Below the pieces are notes generated by a model. That model saw only the letters and a program-made list of their open reading frames with translations, was not told the origin of the DNA and did not search any database. The translations under genes were made by a program, and so were the position numbers. This document shows, one piece after another, positions 1 through 9,600 of a DNA stretch of 64,000 nucleotides (its first letter is position 1; each line of letters starts with the position of its first letter). The DNA is from Pelagicoccus mobilis (GTDB lineage: Bacteria > Verrucomicrobiota > Verrucomicrobiia > Opitutales > Opitutaceae): the NCBI RefSeq assembly GCF_016595505.1, contig NZ_JAENIL010000006.1, positions 1-64,000 of the forward strand, read 5' to 3'.

Positions 1-73
1 ACAAGCACGCTCCCACTTATTTCAATTCAGGAATTCTCGCTTAGTTGGACAGCCTCTAACTCAAAAACTTCGA

Positions 74-1864
74 CTACTTTTTACTGAAAACGAGGGCTTT
101 GACGTCGAGCTTCATAGACCGATAAGTCGTATCCTGTTTCTTGAACTCGTCGAGCGTCGCTTTGAACTCGAACTCTTGGCCTTGGCGAAGCGTCACGGTC
201 GCGTTTCCGGATTCCAGAACATTGATCGTTCCGATAGTCGCTCGTTGCCACTTGCCGCTTGCGTCGTCGGCGAGTTCGGAAATCTCCTCATTCCCGTCCA
301 TGATGAACGATTCCACCTTGTCGGCCTTTCCCTTGAGAGAAAAGCTTAGCTCTCCGCCAGCAACTTCGAGCATAAAATCCTTTTCCTTCGCCTTCAGTTT
401 GTACACAAGCGATACGTCATACGTTCCCGCCGCGAGCGAACCGACATCCCAAGTCCGATAGTAGTCCGCCAAAATCGAACGATAGCTTTCACGGCCATAC
501 TTGCCATGATGGATAGCCTCCTCGCCCTTCAGCACCAAGGTCCCGTTCACTTTCGGCTCTGAACGAATCCGTTCCACACTTAACGGCTCCTCATACTCCA
601 CAACGATCACCGTATCGCTAGGATCCCGCTCAACTTCTTTCAGCGAGATAACTCCTTTCGAGTAACGGAGATTCCTATCGGGATTTGATAGAGCATAAAC
701 CGCGGTAACAGGATTTTGAAGACCTGGCACTTCGATTTTTCCACCTTCCGGCCAATCGAATACATGCAAGTAAAGCTTGCCCTCTCCTGTGGTACATTCA
801 CCCCAAGGCGACTTGGCAAAGGGCGTCACACCGGTACCAAAGACCGACTCGCCATACTTCGCGGTCCATTCCGCAATTCCATTCAGAACGTCCCGTTCAT
901 AAGGCACAACCGAGCCATCGGACATGGGTCCAATATTGAGCAGGAAGTTTCCACCACGAGCAGCAATAGTAACCAGTTTTTGGATCTGTGCCGGCACCTG
1001 CTTTTCTAACGGATCGCCTTTCACCCAAGATTTGTAGCCCCAGGTGTGGTAAAAGGTTCCTGGCGACTCCCAAGGAATCTCAGTAAGCGGCACGTCCGGC
1101 ATATGATTGTCAGGCATCGTTATGAAGTCCCCCTGATTGTTCATCACCCGGCCATTGATCATGCAGCTTGGCTGCAGATCCCGAACCGTATCCGCAAAGC
1201 GCTTACTCTGCTCTGGAGTAGGCTCACCCATATCAAAAAACAATTCTACAATGTCGCCATAGTTGCTCATGAGTTCCTTTAGCTGCGCCACCTGAAAATC
1301 CTCATTGGCTTTCGAGACCTTCCCAAAAACGGAAATCTTTCCGTCATGCGGATTGATTTCTGGATACGGTCCCGTAAAACGCCAATCAGGTGTGGAATAA
1401 TAGACTCCGAGCTTCAACCCATGCTTCCGACAGGCATCCGCCAGCTGCTTGAGGATGTCTTTCTTGTACGGTGTGGCATCCATGATGTCGAAATCCGTAT
1501 GCTCCGACTCGAACATGCAGAAGCCGTCATGGTGCTTGGCAGTAAGGACGACGTAGCGCATTCCTGCCTTCTTAGCCAATGCCACGATCTCATCGGCATC
1601 AAAATTGACCGGGTTAAACTGAGCCGCTAGCGCAGCGTACTCGTCGTGCGGGATCTTCGCATGACGCTGAATCTGCTCACCCAACTTCTCGATCTGCTTG
1701 CCATCCCAAACGCCTGCCGGGATCGAATAAATCCCCCAATGGATGAACAGCCCGAACTTCATCGCGCTCCATTCCTCAAGCGCCTTCGAGCGAGATTCCC
1801 CTGCCACCAAGGAACTTTGCAATAGAGCTCCGAGCAACAATGCAAATACAGTGATTCGTTTCAT
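74..1864 (-). CDS. Secreted GH29 alpha-L-fucosidase with C-terminal beta-sandwich
   Basis: Glycoside hydrolase family 29 enzyme, expected to release terminal alpha-L-fucose from fucose-containing glycans outside the cytoplasm. The 596-residue product starts with a signal peptide (about 1-22). The family core follows: FGLFIHWG at 37-44, the substrate-binding TAKHHDGF at 108-115, and ELFFDMG, whose Asp211 sits where GH29 has its nucleophile. GGNFLLNIGP (304-313) closes the barrel. Beyond about residue 430 there is an extra beta-rich region that looks like a carbohydrate-binding or accessory domain; I cannot assign a CBM family. The ATG at 1864 is followed directly by the signal sequence. It is the last of three degradative genes on this strand, 143 bp after the next GH29. 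Family assignment is firm; the exact linkage cleaved is not known from sequence. Confidence 0.93.
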   Translation of the reverse strand: MKRITVFALLLGALLQSSLVAGESRSKALEEWSAMKFGLFIHWGIYSIPAGVWDGKQIEKLGEQIQRHAKIPHDEYAALAAQFNPVNFDADEIVALAKKAGMRYVVLTAKHHDGFCMFESEHTDFDIMDATPYKKDILKQLADACRKHGLKLGVYYSTPDWRFTGPYPEINPHDGKISVFGKVSKANEDFQVAQLKELMSNYGDIVELFFDMGEPTPEQSKRFADTVRDLQPSCMINGRVMNNQGDFITMPDNHMPDVPLTEIPWESPGTFYHTWGYKSWVKGDPLEKQVPAQIQKLVTIAARGGNFLLNIGPMSDGSVVPYERDVLNGIAEWTAKYGESVFGTGVTPFAKSPWGECTTGEGKLYLHVFDWPEGGKIEVPGLQNPVTAVYALSNPDRNLRYSKGVISLKEVERDPSDTVIVVEYEEPLSVERIRSEPKVNGTLVLKGEEAIHHGKYGRESYRSILADYYRTWDVGSLAAGTYDVSLVYKLKAKEKDFMLEVAGGELSFSLKGKADKVESFIMDGNEEISELADDASGKWQRATIGTINVLESGNATVTLRQGQEFEFKATLDEFKKQDTTYRSMKLDVKALVFSKK

Positions 1865-1931
1865 AAGATAATTCCAAGAGATAAACCTTCTGCGGATACC
1901 CTAACTTATCGCTTCTTCCCTGACTGTGTCT

Positions 1932-1956
1932 AAAAAGCCCTCACTAGGGAGCGGCT
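1932..1956 (-). terminator. Possible weak terminator after the 2008-3513 fucosidase
   Basis: Between the two GH29 genes the minus strand carries a small imperfect hairpin (AGCC pairing with GGCT, with an inner CCCT/AGGG pair) followed by five T residues. It could end or attenuate transcription before the 74-1864 gene. The stem is short and bulged, so this is tentative. Confidence 0.3.
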
Positions 1957-2007
1957 AAAAGCAAATCATCTTGCACCTCAAACCTTAGGGAAGCGAAACA
2001 CCGCCCG

Positions 2008-3513
2008 CTAATCGGCAAATTCGACCTTAAGCGCGTAGGCGTAATCACATGGTTTCTCGGCTGGGAAGTGAACCGTCAAACCGTCAGCATGCTTTTCCCA
2101 CTCGAGATCACCTTCGTGGCCGAGCAGTTCGACACTGACGATATCTTTGATACGTGTATTCATCTCAACCAAGTTCGGCAAAACGACCGGCTTCTTCCCC
2201 TTTGGCCAATCAAGTACGAGAGCATACAGCGTGTCTCCCTTCGTCGTATACCTGATATCCTTCGAAGTCATCGGAGAAACGAGATCCTTGTGCCCAATCT
2301 GGTTATGCCCTTCGCCAAACATGTACCAAGGTCGCGTTCCATAGATGGCTTCGCCATTAACTGCAAACCACTTGCCGACGTTTTTAAGCAAAGCAGTTGC
2401 CTCCGCGTCCAAGGTTCCATCCGCTTTGATAGGAATGTTAAGCAGCATGTTCCCATTTTTGGATACGATATCGATGAGCTTATCCACGACCAAGTCTGGA
2501 GTCATGTAAGGCGAGCCTGCCCTGTAGCCCCAAGATCCAATGGAGTCATCCGTTTGCCAGGGTGCATCGAGAATAGAACTGGCCTTGCCGCGCTCGTAGT
2601 CGAGCGTCGCGATGCCGTCCGCGTAAAGTCCCTGCCATGGGCGCTCCTTGATACACATGACTCCTTCCGGTCGGTTGTTGTAGAAATGGGAAATGACTTC
2701 CATGCCCGCCTGGCCCGCATCACTGCCACGAAAAGGAACCGCGCAGTCAAAGTAAAGGTGATCCGGTTCATAGTCTTCGACGAGCTGTTGCACTCGCTTA
2801 ACCCAAAGGTCCCGCCATTCCTGGGGAGCATCGAATGGAGCCCTTGGGTGCGTGCTCTGTCCATCGTTGGATGGATACAGGCCCTTCCCCTCGCCTTTTG
2901 CGCCATCGTAAGGAACTCCCTTCTTTGGTCCTTTCGTATCGGCCTGATTCGCGGTATTGAGCCAGCTGTAAGAACGGGAAAGGTGAGTCGTCACTCCAAA
3001 GCGAAGTCCCGCTTTATGAGTGGCTTCCTTCCACATCCCGATCAGGTCCTTCTTAGGCCCCATGTTCACCGAATTCCATTCCTGATACTTGGAGTCCCAT
3101 AGATCGAAGTTATCGTGATGCACCGCACAAGGTGTGAAGTACTTGGCGCCGGCTTCCTTGAAGAGAGCGAGCAAGGCATCGGGATCGAAGTTCTCCGCCT
3201 TCCACATCGGAATGAAATCCTTGTATCCAAATTCCGATGGGTGACCGTAGGTCTTCACATGATGGTCATACTCAGGTCGACCTTCGATGTAGAGATTCCT
3301 CGCATACCACTCCCCTTGCTCCGCAACGGAGTACGCGCCCCAATGCAAGTAAATGCCAAACTTCGCATCCCTAAACCAATCCGGACACTCATAGGACTGC
3401 AACGATTCGACACTCGCTTCAAAGTGCTTCTTCTTTTTCGCCTGCAGGCTTTCAACGCTCATGAGCGTAAAAGCGAATGCCGCAGAGAAACCTATCATTT
3501 TTCTAATCTTCAT
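2008..3513 (-). CDS. Secreted GH29-family alpha-L-fucosidase
   Basis: A second, divergent GH29 enzyme of 501 residues, probably exo-acting on alpha-L-fucosides. Signal peptide at about 1-25, then a lysine-rich stretch. WFRDAKFGIYLHWGAYS (46-62) is the family N-terminal motif. The substrate-binding His pair is in VHHDNF (131-136), where relatives usually have HHDGF or HHDGY. Asp256 in HLYFDCA fits the nucleophile, and NGNMLLNIPIKADGT (about 353-367) is the conserved end of the barrel. It lacks the extra C-terminal domain of the 74-1864 enzyme. It lies 61 bp downstream of the GH141-like gene on the same strand, so the two are probably co-transcribed. Different surroundings of the nucleophile suggest a different aglycone or linkage preference from its neighbour. 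Confidence 0.9.
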   Translation of the reverse strand: MKIRKMIGFSAAFAFTLMSVESLQAKKKKHFEASVESLQSYECPDWFRDAKFGIYLHWGAYSVAEQGEWYARNLYIEGRPEYDHHVKTYGHPSEFGYKDFIPMWKAENFDPDALLALFKEAGAKYFTPCAVHHDNFDLWDSKYQEWNSVNMGPKKDLIGMWKEATHKAGLRFGVTTHLSRSYSWLNTANQADTKGPKKGVPYDGAKGEGKGLYPSNDGQSTHPRAPFDAPQEWRDLWVKRVQQLVEDYEPDHLYFDCAVPFRGSDAGQAGMEVISHFYNNRPEGVMCIKERPWQGLYADGIATLDYERGKASSILDAPWQTDDSIGSWGYRAGSPYMTPDLVVDKLIDIVSKNGNMLLNIPIKADGTLDAEATALLKNVGKWFAVNGEAIYGTRPWYMFGEGHNQIGHKDLVSPMTSKDIRYTTKGDTLYALVLDWPKGKKPVVLPNLVEMNTRIKDIVSVELLGHEGDLEWEKHADGLTVHFPAEKPCDYAYALKVEFAD

Positions 3514-3574
3514 ATAAATCCTTAATTAAACAATGCTTCCAAATCCTAGTTAGCTTTTATCGCTCGCACTCGAC

Positions 3575-5923
3575 TCACCAAAAATCGTAGATGCTTACCT
3601 TTTTCCCCCGATTACGGTGAAAATCTTCGTCGCTGCCATCATCAGGCACATCCAATTCCAAGTACCGCTTCGGATACGCATCCGTTAAACCAATACGCTC
3701 GAAATCGATTTCCTCGAACCCGAGATCGAATGCTGGTGACGCCTTGTCTAAACGGAACCCCTCATCCTCCATTCCAACGAACAGAGGATCTTCAGCGAGG
3801 CTGTTTTTCTCAACCCCCTTGCGTCTCCAAACCTTAAGATGGTCTTCCACGACTTCAGGCTTCCCCGCACACCACATCAGGTTATAGTCGGTATCGCAGT
3901 TATGAGGAAGCGAGATTCCCTCTGAAGCGCGATAGGACTCACGGTACAGGTTAACCTTGTCGCCCGACTCGTAGAAAATGTTGTTCCTGATTCGAGAACC
4001 AGTGTTGTTAGCTTCATCCGGATACGACGCGAAGCGAATGAACTCCATGACACTACAGTCAATGATCTTGTTGTTCTCGATATGGTTGTAGCCCTTGTGA
4101 ACGATGCCGGATATGTTCGCCTTGTAGATGATATTGCCCGTAAACGTCGTATGCTGTTGCCAGTCATCGGTACGCAATACTCCAGATGCATGGCTGGCGA
4201 TACGATGAACATAGTTGTTGCGAACCACGTTGTAGTCCCCAGCTCCTGACACGTTCAACACCGAGCCATCGCCAAGTTCCTCCAGAGCACGGTACACTTC
4301 GTTGTACTCCACGATATTCTTTCTCGCGTGCAAGTAAGGCGTCTTACGCTTCCACTCCTCGTCAAAGGATGCTGGAGGGCTATCAAAGCGTTTCGCCAAA
4401 TCCTCACGGATCTCATCCCAGCGGATTGTCTTCGAAGCCTCGTCAAAGTCGCACCAGTCCTTAGTCAAAATCGGCAGACGTACACCGCAGAGGCCAATGC
4501 CCTTGCGTGGCACGTTGTGAATCAAGTTATGGGAAATCACGTTCTCGCCACTCTGCCATACGAATACTCCTGCACCGTGTTTGATGACGCGTCCTACGCG
4601 GTGTATCAGGTTATTGGTGATCACATTCCTCTTGTTCACATCCTTGGTACCCGGACCGTATCCACAGAGCAAGATCCCCATGTGCCCAACGTAGTCGATG
4701 AGGTTCTTCTCTATCCGGATGCCTTGACAGTGCAGGTCGAGTCGGATTGCGGAATTGCCAGAATTAGTAAAGCGACACTCGATCACCTCGCAGTCTTCCG
4801 CACCGCGGAAGCGCAGCATCGCATTGGCTTCGTCAAACTTGTCCCAGTCGTGCTGGATGCCCCAGCCCTTGTGGTCACCATCCCACGCATAACGGTCTGC
4901 GTGCATAAAGGTGATTCCCTTGAAAACCAAGTTCTTCACCGGCACGTCCGTCGGCCGGTTGTAGTTGATATCGCCTTCGACCTTCACGAGCTCCAGCAAC
5001 TGCGGAGCGACAACACCTTCCGGGCGCTTACCATCCTTCGGCCAATAATAGATTTTCCGCTCTGCGTTGAGCGTTACAAAGGTCCCTTCGGAAATGTAAT
5101 CGATCGCATTCTCCACCCAAGGCTTAGTGTGCGAGAGTTTAGCGCCTGGAGGAGCGTTCGCCTCGATTTCCAGATAAGCCACGTTCCCCGAGCGATCAAC
5201 CGACTCAAGCGGCACAATATTCATCCCCCAAGGCACAGGGGCAAAGCCGATCTCGATCCCTTGTATTCTCTCCCACTCCTTCAAGATCCCGTCCGGGTCG
5301 TCGAAATAGAACTTCGTCAATTGCCCACGGTCCTCGTTGTGGTAAACGTTCATGCTGCGAGCAGCGATATACTCCTGCGAACGGTCCAGCTTCTTACCAG
5401 CATCCTTTACCGGGTGCAGCGGCTTTAAAGGGCGAATCTCAAAGCCCTCCTTCTTCGAACGAGCTATCCGCTCATACCCCTTGAACAAAGTATAAAACGC
5501 ATCCACTGACTCTGGGAAATCCGCCACATAGACTTTACCCTTCGCCTCGTCGGGAAAATTCTCTGGGAACTCTTTAGCAACTGTCCAATCCTCTACCGCG
5601 ACACCCGAAGAAAAAACAGGTACTTCCTTTCGATACGCAACATAAGAGTACTGATACCCATCCGGAGCGCTATCACGGAGATCGAAAACGATCGTCTCAT
5701 CCAATGCGTAAGTACCGCCTCTCAGGAACACCGTGATATCCTGCAAACGCTCTTCGCTATCCAGGTCACGAATATGATCACGCGCCTCGGCAACACTTGA
5801 GTAAGGGTTCCGTTTGCTTCCATCACCCGGAGCATCCGCCGACGGAGAAACATAAAGCTCCATGCCGTGGGCTAGGGTCGAGCTCATAGCCAGGAGTAAT
5901 AACGTTTTGGGGATCGTTTTCAT
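3575..5923 (-). CDS. GH141-like right-handed parallel beta-helix enzyme
   Basis: Secreted 782-residue beta-helix protein resembling family GH141, whose characterised members include alpha-L-fucosidase and xylanase activities. The frame stays open further upstream, but the start chosen is the ATG at 5923 because it directly precedes a clean signal peptide (MKTIPKTLLLL...AHG). The mature N-terminus has LYVSPSADAPGDGS, typical of this fold, then a beta-sandwich-like insert and Asn-rich helix rungs such as NNLIHR and SHNLIHN. The block CGYGPGTKDVN is shared with the paralogue at 34381-36648. It is followed at 61 bp by a GH29 gene, which favours a role in removing fucose or opening fucose-containing side chains. 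Catalytic residues cannot be named confidently. Confidence 0.8.
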   Translation of the reverse strand: MKTIPKTLLLLAMSSTLAHGMELYVSPSADAPGDGSKRNPYSSVAEARDHIRDLDSEERLQDITVFLRGGTYALDETIVFDLRDSAPDGYQYSYVAYRKEVPVFSSGVAVEDWTVAKEFPENFPDEAKGKVYVADFPESVDAFYTLFKGYERIARSKKEGFEIRPLKPLHPVKDAGKKLDRSQEYIAARSMNVYHNEDRGQLTKFYFDDPDGILKEWERIQGIEIGFAPVPWGMNIVPLESVDRSGNVAYLEIEANAPPGAKLSHTKPWVENAIDYISEGTFVTLNAERKIYYWPKDGKRPEGVVAPQLLELVKVEGDINYNRPTDVPVKNLVFKGITFMHADRYAWDGDHKGWGIQHDWDKFDEANAMLRFRGAEDCEVIECRFTNSGNSAIRLDLHCQGIRIEKNLIDYVGHMGILLCGYGPGTKDVNKRNVITNNLIHRVGRVIKHGAGVFVWQSGENVISHNLIHNVPRKGIGLCGVRLPILTKDWCDFDEASKTIRWDEIREDLAKRFDSPPASFDEEWKRKTPYLHARKNIVEYNEVYRALEELGDGSVLNVSGAGDYNVVRNNYVHRIASHASGVLRTDDWQQHTTFTGNIIYKANISGIVHKGYNHIENNKIIDCSVMEFIRFASYPDEANNTGSRIRNNIFYESGDKVNLYRESYRASEGISLPHNCDTDYNLMWCAGKPEVVEDHLKVWRRKGVEKNSLAEDPLFVGMEDEGFRLDKASPAFDLGFEEIDFERIGLTDAYPKRYLELDVPDDGSDEDFHRNRGKKVSIYDFW

Positions 5924-5984
5924 AAATTCGTATTCTGTCGTAAATTTTTCGTATCGTAATTTGGCATACACCAAGCCATCCACA

Positions 5985-6158
5985 TCAAGCGGCCTTCCAG
6001 ACAAGGATCCCCACAAGAACCACCCCCGCGAGCACGAGGCTCGTAAGCGCCACATGTAGCCCTGAGAAGACCTTCAGCCGCTTGTTCAGCTTATCCACCT
6101 CGCGACGGCCGGAGCCTCGCATCAGCAGTCCGTCGACAAGCTTATCAATCAGGTTCAT
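5985..6158 (-). CDS. Putative 57-residue single-span membrane protein
   Basis: Small open reading frame that looks real rather than a shadow. It starts with ATG at 6158, encodes 57 residues, and ends with TGA 61 bp before the signal-peptide start of the GH141-like gene on the same strand. The first half is charged and amphipathic (MNLIDKLVDG..., then RREVDKLNKRLK). The second half is one hydrophobic span (about residues 35-54, rich in Val, Leu and Gly) ending in WKAA. It therefore looks like a small inner-membrane protein with a cytoplasmic basic N-terminus. I do not recognise a family and see no strong ribosome-binding site. It could be a leader of the GH141/GH29 transcript or an independent small protein. 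Confidence 0.45.
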   Translation of the reverse strand: MNLIDKLVDGLLMRGSGRREVDKLNKRLKVFSGLHVALTSLVLAGVVLVGILVWKAA

Positions 6159-6641
6159 CACAGTAGAATTGTCGCGACGCAGTCGAATGTGTCTTATGGG
6201 GGTTAGATTTGGGGAACGGATCTGACTAGCAGCAATCGATGGGAAAACTTATACCTCGGATTCCCTTTCAGGCGATAGGAACCCTGTAACATTAAGATAT
6301 TAAAACTCTCCCACATCCTTTCCCCTTGTCCATAAGACACTTACACCCCTCACAAAGAGGATCACTCCCCGCTTCCAAATAAGTTGAATTCAACCTTAAA
6401 AGAGAGGCTGTTACTAGGTTCGCAACAAATTGTTACACACCTCTCACAACAGCGAATTGGCGGATTGACGCCCCCAAAACGGACCGCTCTGATGAGGAAA
6501 ACTCAAACGCTCTGCCCTCTTTCGCACACACATTGGGTAGTTCATTTTGCCAATCCCGTTTGAAGATGAGCCCCCGCATGCCATAATATTTAGCCGGACG
6601 CTCGAGCGATTCCGCTCCCTTTAAAAAAGCGACACTCCCCA
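6159..6641. promoter_or_regulatory. Divergent intergenic region upstream of the hybrid regulator
   Basis: This stretch separates the minus-strand GH141/GH29 unit from the plus-strand hybrid regulator and should hold both promoters. An 11-base sequence, GTGTCTTATGG (6189-6199), recurs as its exact reverse complement at 6330-6340. A perfect 12-base palindrome, GTTGAATTCAAC, lies at 6383-6394, and a second dyad, AACAA-A-TTGTT, at 6424-6434. An AT-rich patch near 6290-6305 could hold a -10 element. I see no convincing gene. The dyads are candidate sites for the adjacent AraC-type regulator, but this is inference. Confidence 0.45.
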
Positions 6642-9600
6642 TTGAAGAACACCCCTCAAAAAACGAACTCCAGTTCACCGTCCCGTTCACCGCGACTTCT
6701 CAAACTCCGGACGGTTCGCGGCCTCACATCCCTATTCGGCTTCCTATTCGCGGTCGTAGCAGGATTCGAATCGACCGCGGCTGAACAAACTGTCGAGTTC
6801 GAGCCGAAAACAGTATCTCCGATCACAGAAAACTGGAGGTGGCGATCGCTCGAACCGTTCGAAGGCAAAGTAATTCTAACGGGATGCAACGGAGAAAACG
6901 GTTCCCTCTGGTTTGCTGGAGTCGATCGAGTCTACTTCTACGACGGGGGCGAACCGATTGAGTACCACTACCCTCAAGAACTTGGCCCCGCCTTCCCGCT
7001 TTCAATGTTCGCAGCGAACGATGTCCTCTACGTATCCACGATCCAAGGACTTCGCACATTAAAAGAAGGTACATTCACAGAGATCCTGCCCTACGAAGGG
7101 CTCGCATTCGCCAAATCAAACGCCTTCGCCCAAACGAAATCAGGCACTATCCTCGTCGGCACCCCAATTGGTCTTTACCAAATCGAAAACGAGCAAATCC
7201 GGCCTGTCGAAGGAGCGAATGGCTTCATCATGAGTGTCGCAACCGATGACAACAATCAGCTTTGGTTCGCCGAACATCTCACCGGGAAGATCTATCGTTG
7301 CCCCATTACCGAAGACGGAATCGCCCCAAAGTCGCAATGGGGCCACTACCAACTCTCTGACGACCCAAACAACCGCACGGTCCTACACAAAACGCTTCAG
7401 GGCGAGATCTGGGCGATGACCAAAAACCGGGATCCCGCAAGACGTTACATTCCAGAATCCGACAGTTGGGCGGAGCTCGATCTTACGCCAATCAACGGCA
7501 GCAACCAACAGTTCTGGATGTCCGACACCGCAGACGGGAGCCTGCTCATCCAGTCTGGCTTCTCTCTCGCCGTACGCCATAAGGGCAATTGGGATGTCCT
7601 GAAGGCTCCTGAGTTCCCCATACCACTCACCTTCCAATTCGCGTTCCGACGCGGGCCAGACCGAATTATAACAGGCAGCGAAACCGGCCCCTTGATAGAA
7701 ATCGACGCTTCCGACGACACCTGGCAAAGTCACTACGGGCTCAGTTTCCAGTGCGAGGACAACAACGGCAAGCAGTGGTTCATATCGGTCGACAGCGAGA
7801 TCGTCACCTTCGCCCCTCAAACCCAACAATGGGCCAAACACGTTGGAGAGGTAATCGACATGCCAAACGCCATCTTCTGTTCCTCCGACGGAACGATATG
7901 GGCTTCCGGCAGCCACCAGCGAATCGCCGCGGTCAGCTATCTCGCCAATGGAAAATGGACTCGCGAGACCTTTCCGAAATTCAGCCGTTTCATTTCCCAC
8001 GAGGCGTCTCTCGAACTCGAAAACGGCAACATAGTATTCGGCAACGGCGCCTTCGCTGAGCTGGGACAAGAGCAATGGGAAGGCGGTCTCATCGTATTCA
8101 GAAAAAAAGCCGGGAGCTACTCAGCTCGACACATTCCACCGCAAGACGACCTTCGTTTTCTGACTCGAAGAATCGCGGAAGCCGATTCGGGAAAAATTGT
8201 CATCGGAGGACGCGGACTCGTCGAATTCGATCTCTCAACCAACCAGCAAACCAACGCCCAATACCTTTACCCCGAACTTCCAGGGCGGCGAAACCCAACT
8301 CCCTCCTCCATCGCTACAAATCCCGCCCGAGAGCTATGGGTAGCATTCTGGGGACACGGTCTCTACCAACTCCAAGGAGACAAACAAATCCTTCACAGCC
8401 GCGAGAACGGCTTACTCAACAACTACATCTCGAGCCTCGCCCACGACTCAACCAGAAACACGCTCTGGACCGCGACCAACAGCGGAATCTCCCGCTACGA
8501 TGGACGAAGTTGGACGAACCGAGCACTGCCCGACAGCTTCTCGATCGAGCGGGAAGCCGGCACCATAAAGGTAAGCAAACAGGGAGATGTCTGGATCAAT
8601 AATCTTCCGCGCAACTGGTTCTACCGCAGCACCGGTGACTTGAGCTACGACACTAGTAGCCGCTACGACTTTATCACTCGACGTTACACTCCCAACTCCA
8701 CGCCCCCAGAGACCAGGCTCGTACAGCATCAAGAACGTATCCTAAAGGGATCTGACTCTTTCGTCGGCTGGGAAGGCTTCGACCCGTTCTCCATCACTCA
8801 ACAATCCGATTTAGAATTCTCCTACCGAATTGACTCAGACGACTGGACTCCATTCCAAAAACAATCAAACGCCCTTATCCGTAATCTGAATACCGGTGAG
8901 CATCACATAGAAGTGAGGGCCCGCGACATCGATGGAAACATCGATCCCACTCCAGCAGTCGCCATAATTAACGTAATCCCCCCGATCTGGCAGACTCCAT
9001 GGTTCATCGCCTCCTGCGTTCTTGTTGCTCTTCTCTTGATCACCTTTGGCTTCACTTTGGTCCGCCAACGCATTCGCCACCTCATCGAGCTGGAAGACTA
9101 CCGAGTCGAGCTCTTCGCTAACATCACCCACGAGCTACGCAATCCACTCACCGTCATCTTTGGTCACGTCGATCGATTGCTCGGAAAAACCGATGACTCT
9201 TCCGAACAAGAAGACTTGAAGGTCGTAAAGCGAAACGCAGGCAAGATCCTTCGCCTCGTGAATCAGATACTCGACCTCAGAAAATCGGAACTCGGCAAGC
9301 ATCAGGAAGCCTGGGCCCACACCGACTTGGTCTCCTTTGTTCACTCTGAAATCGAAATGAACCGCCCTTCGGCTAACGACAAACAGCAGTCTCTCGAATT
9401 CAAAGGCGAAGCCCAATCACTCGAAGCCTGGATCGATACCAGCAAACTCGAAACCGTCCTAGACAATCTTCTTGTCAACGCGATCAAGTACACCCCCGAT
9501 CACGGCTCCATCGTCGTCTCCCTCAAGAGCACCGAAACCACCAAGGTTGAACTCATCGTCCAGGATAATGGATACGGTATTCCGCCCCACCAACAAGCTC

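Noticed and set aside
2068-3102. 344-codon open frame on the plus strand opposite a GH29 gene
   Set aside because: Antisense shadow of a gene with complete family motifs; composition rich in Arg and Phe without domain structure.
4328-5428. 366-codon open frame on the plus strand opposite the GH141-like gene
   Set aside because: Antisense to a clear beta-helix enzyme with no recognisable protein features of its own.
6433-6690. 85-codon minus-strand frame upstream of the first hybrid regulator
   Set aside because: Overlaps the regulator start and its control region, has no ribosome-binding site and no recognisable motif.
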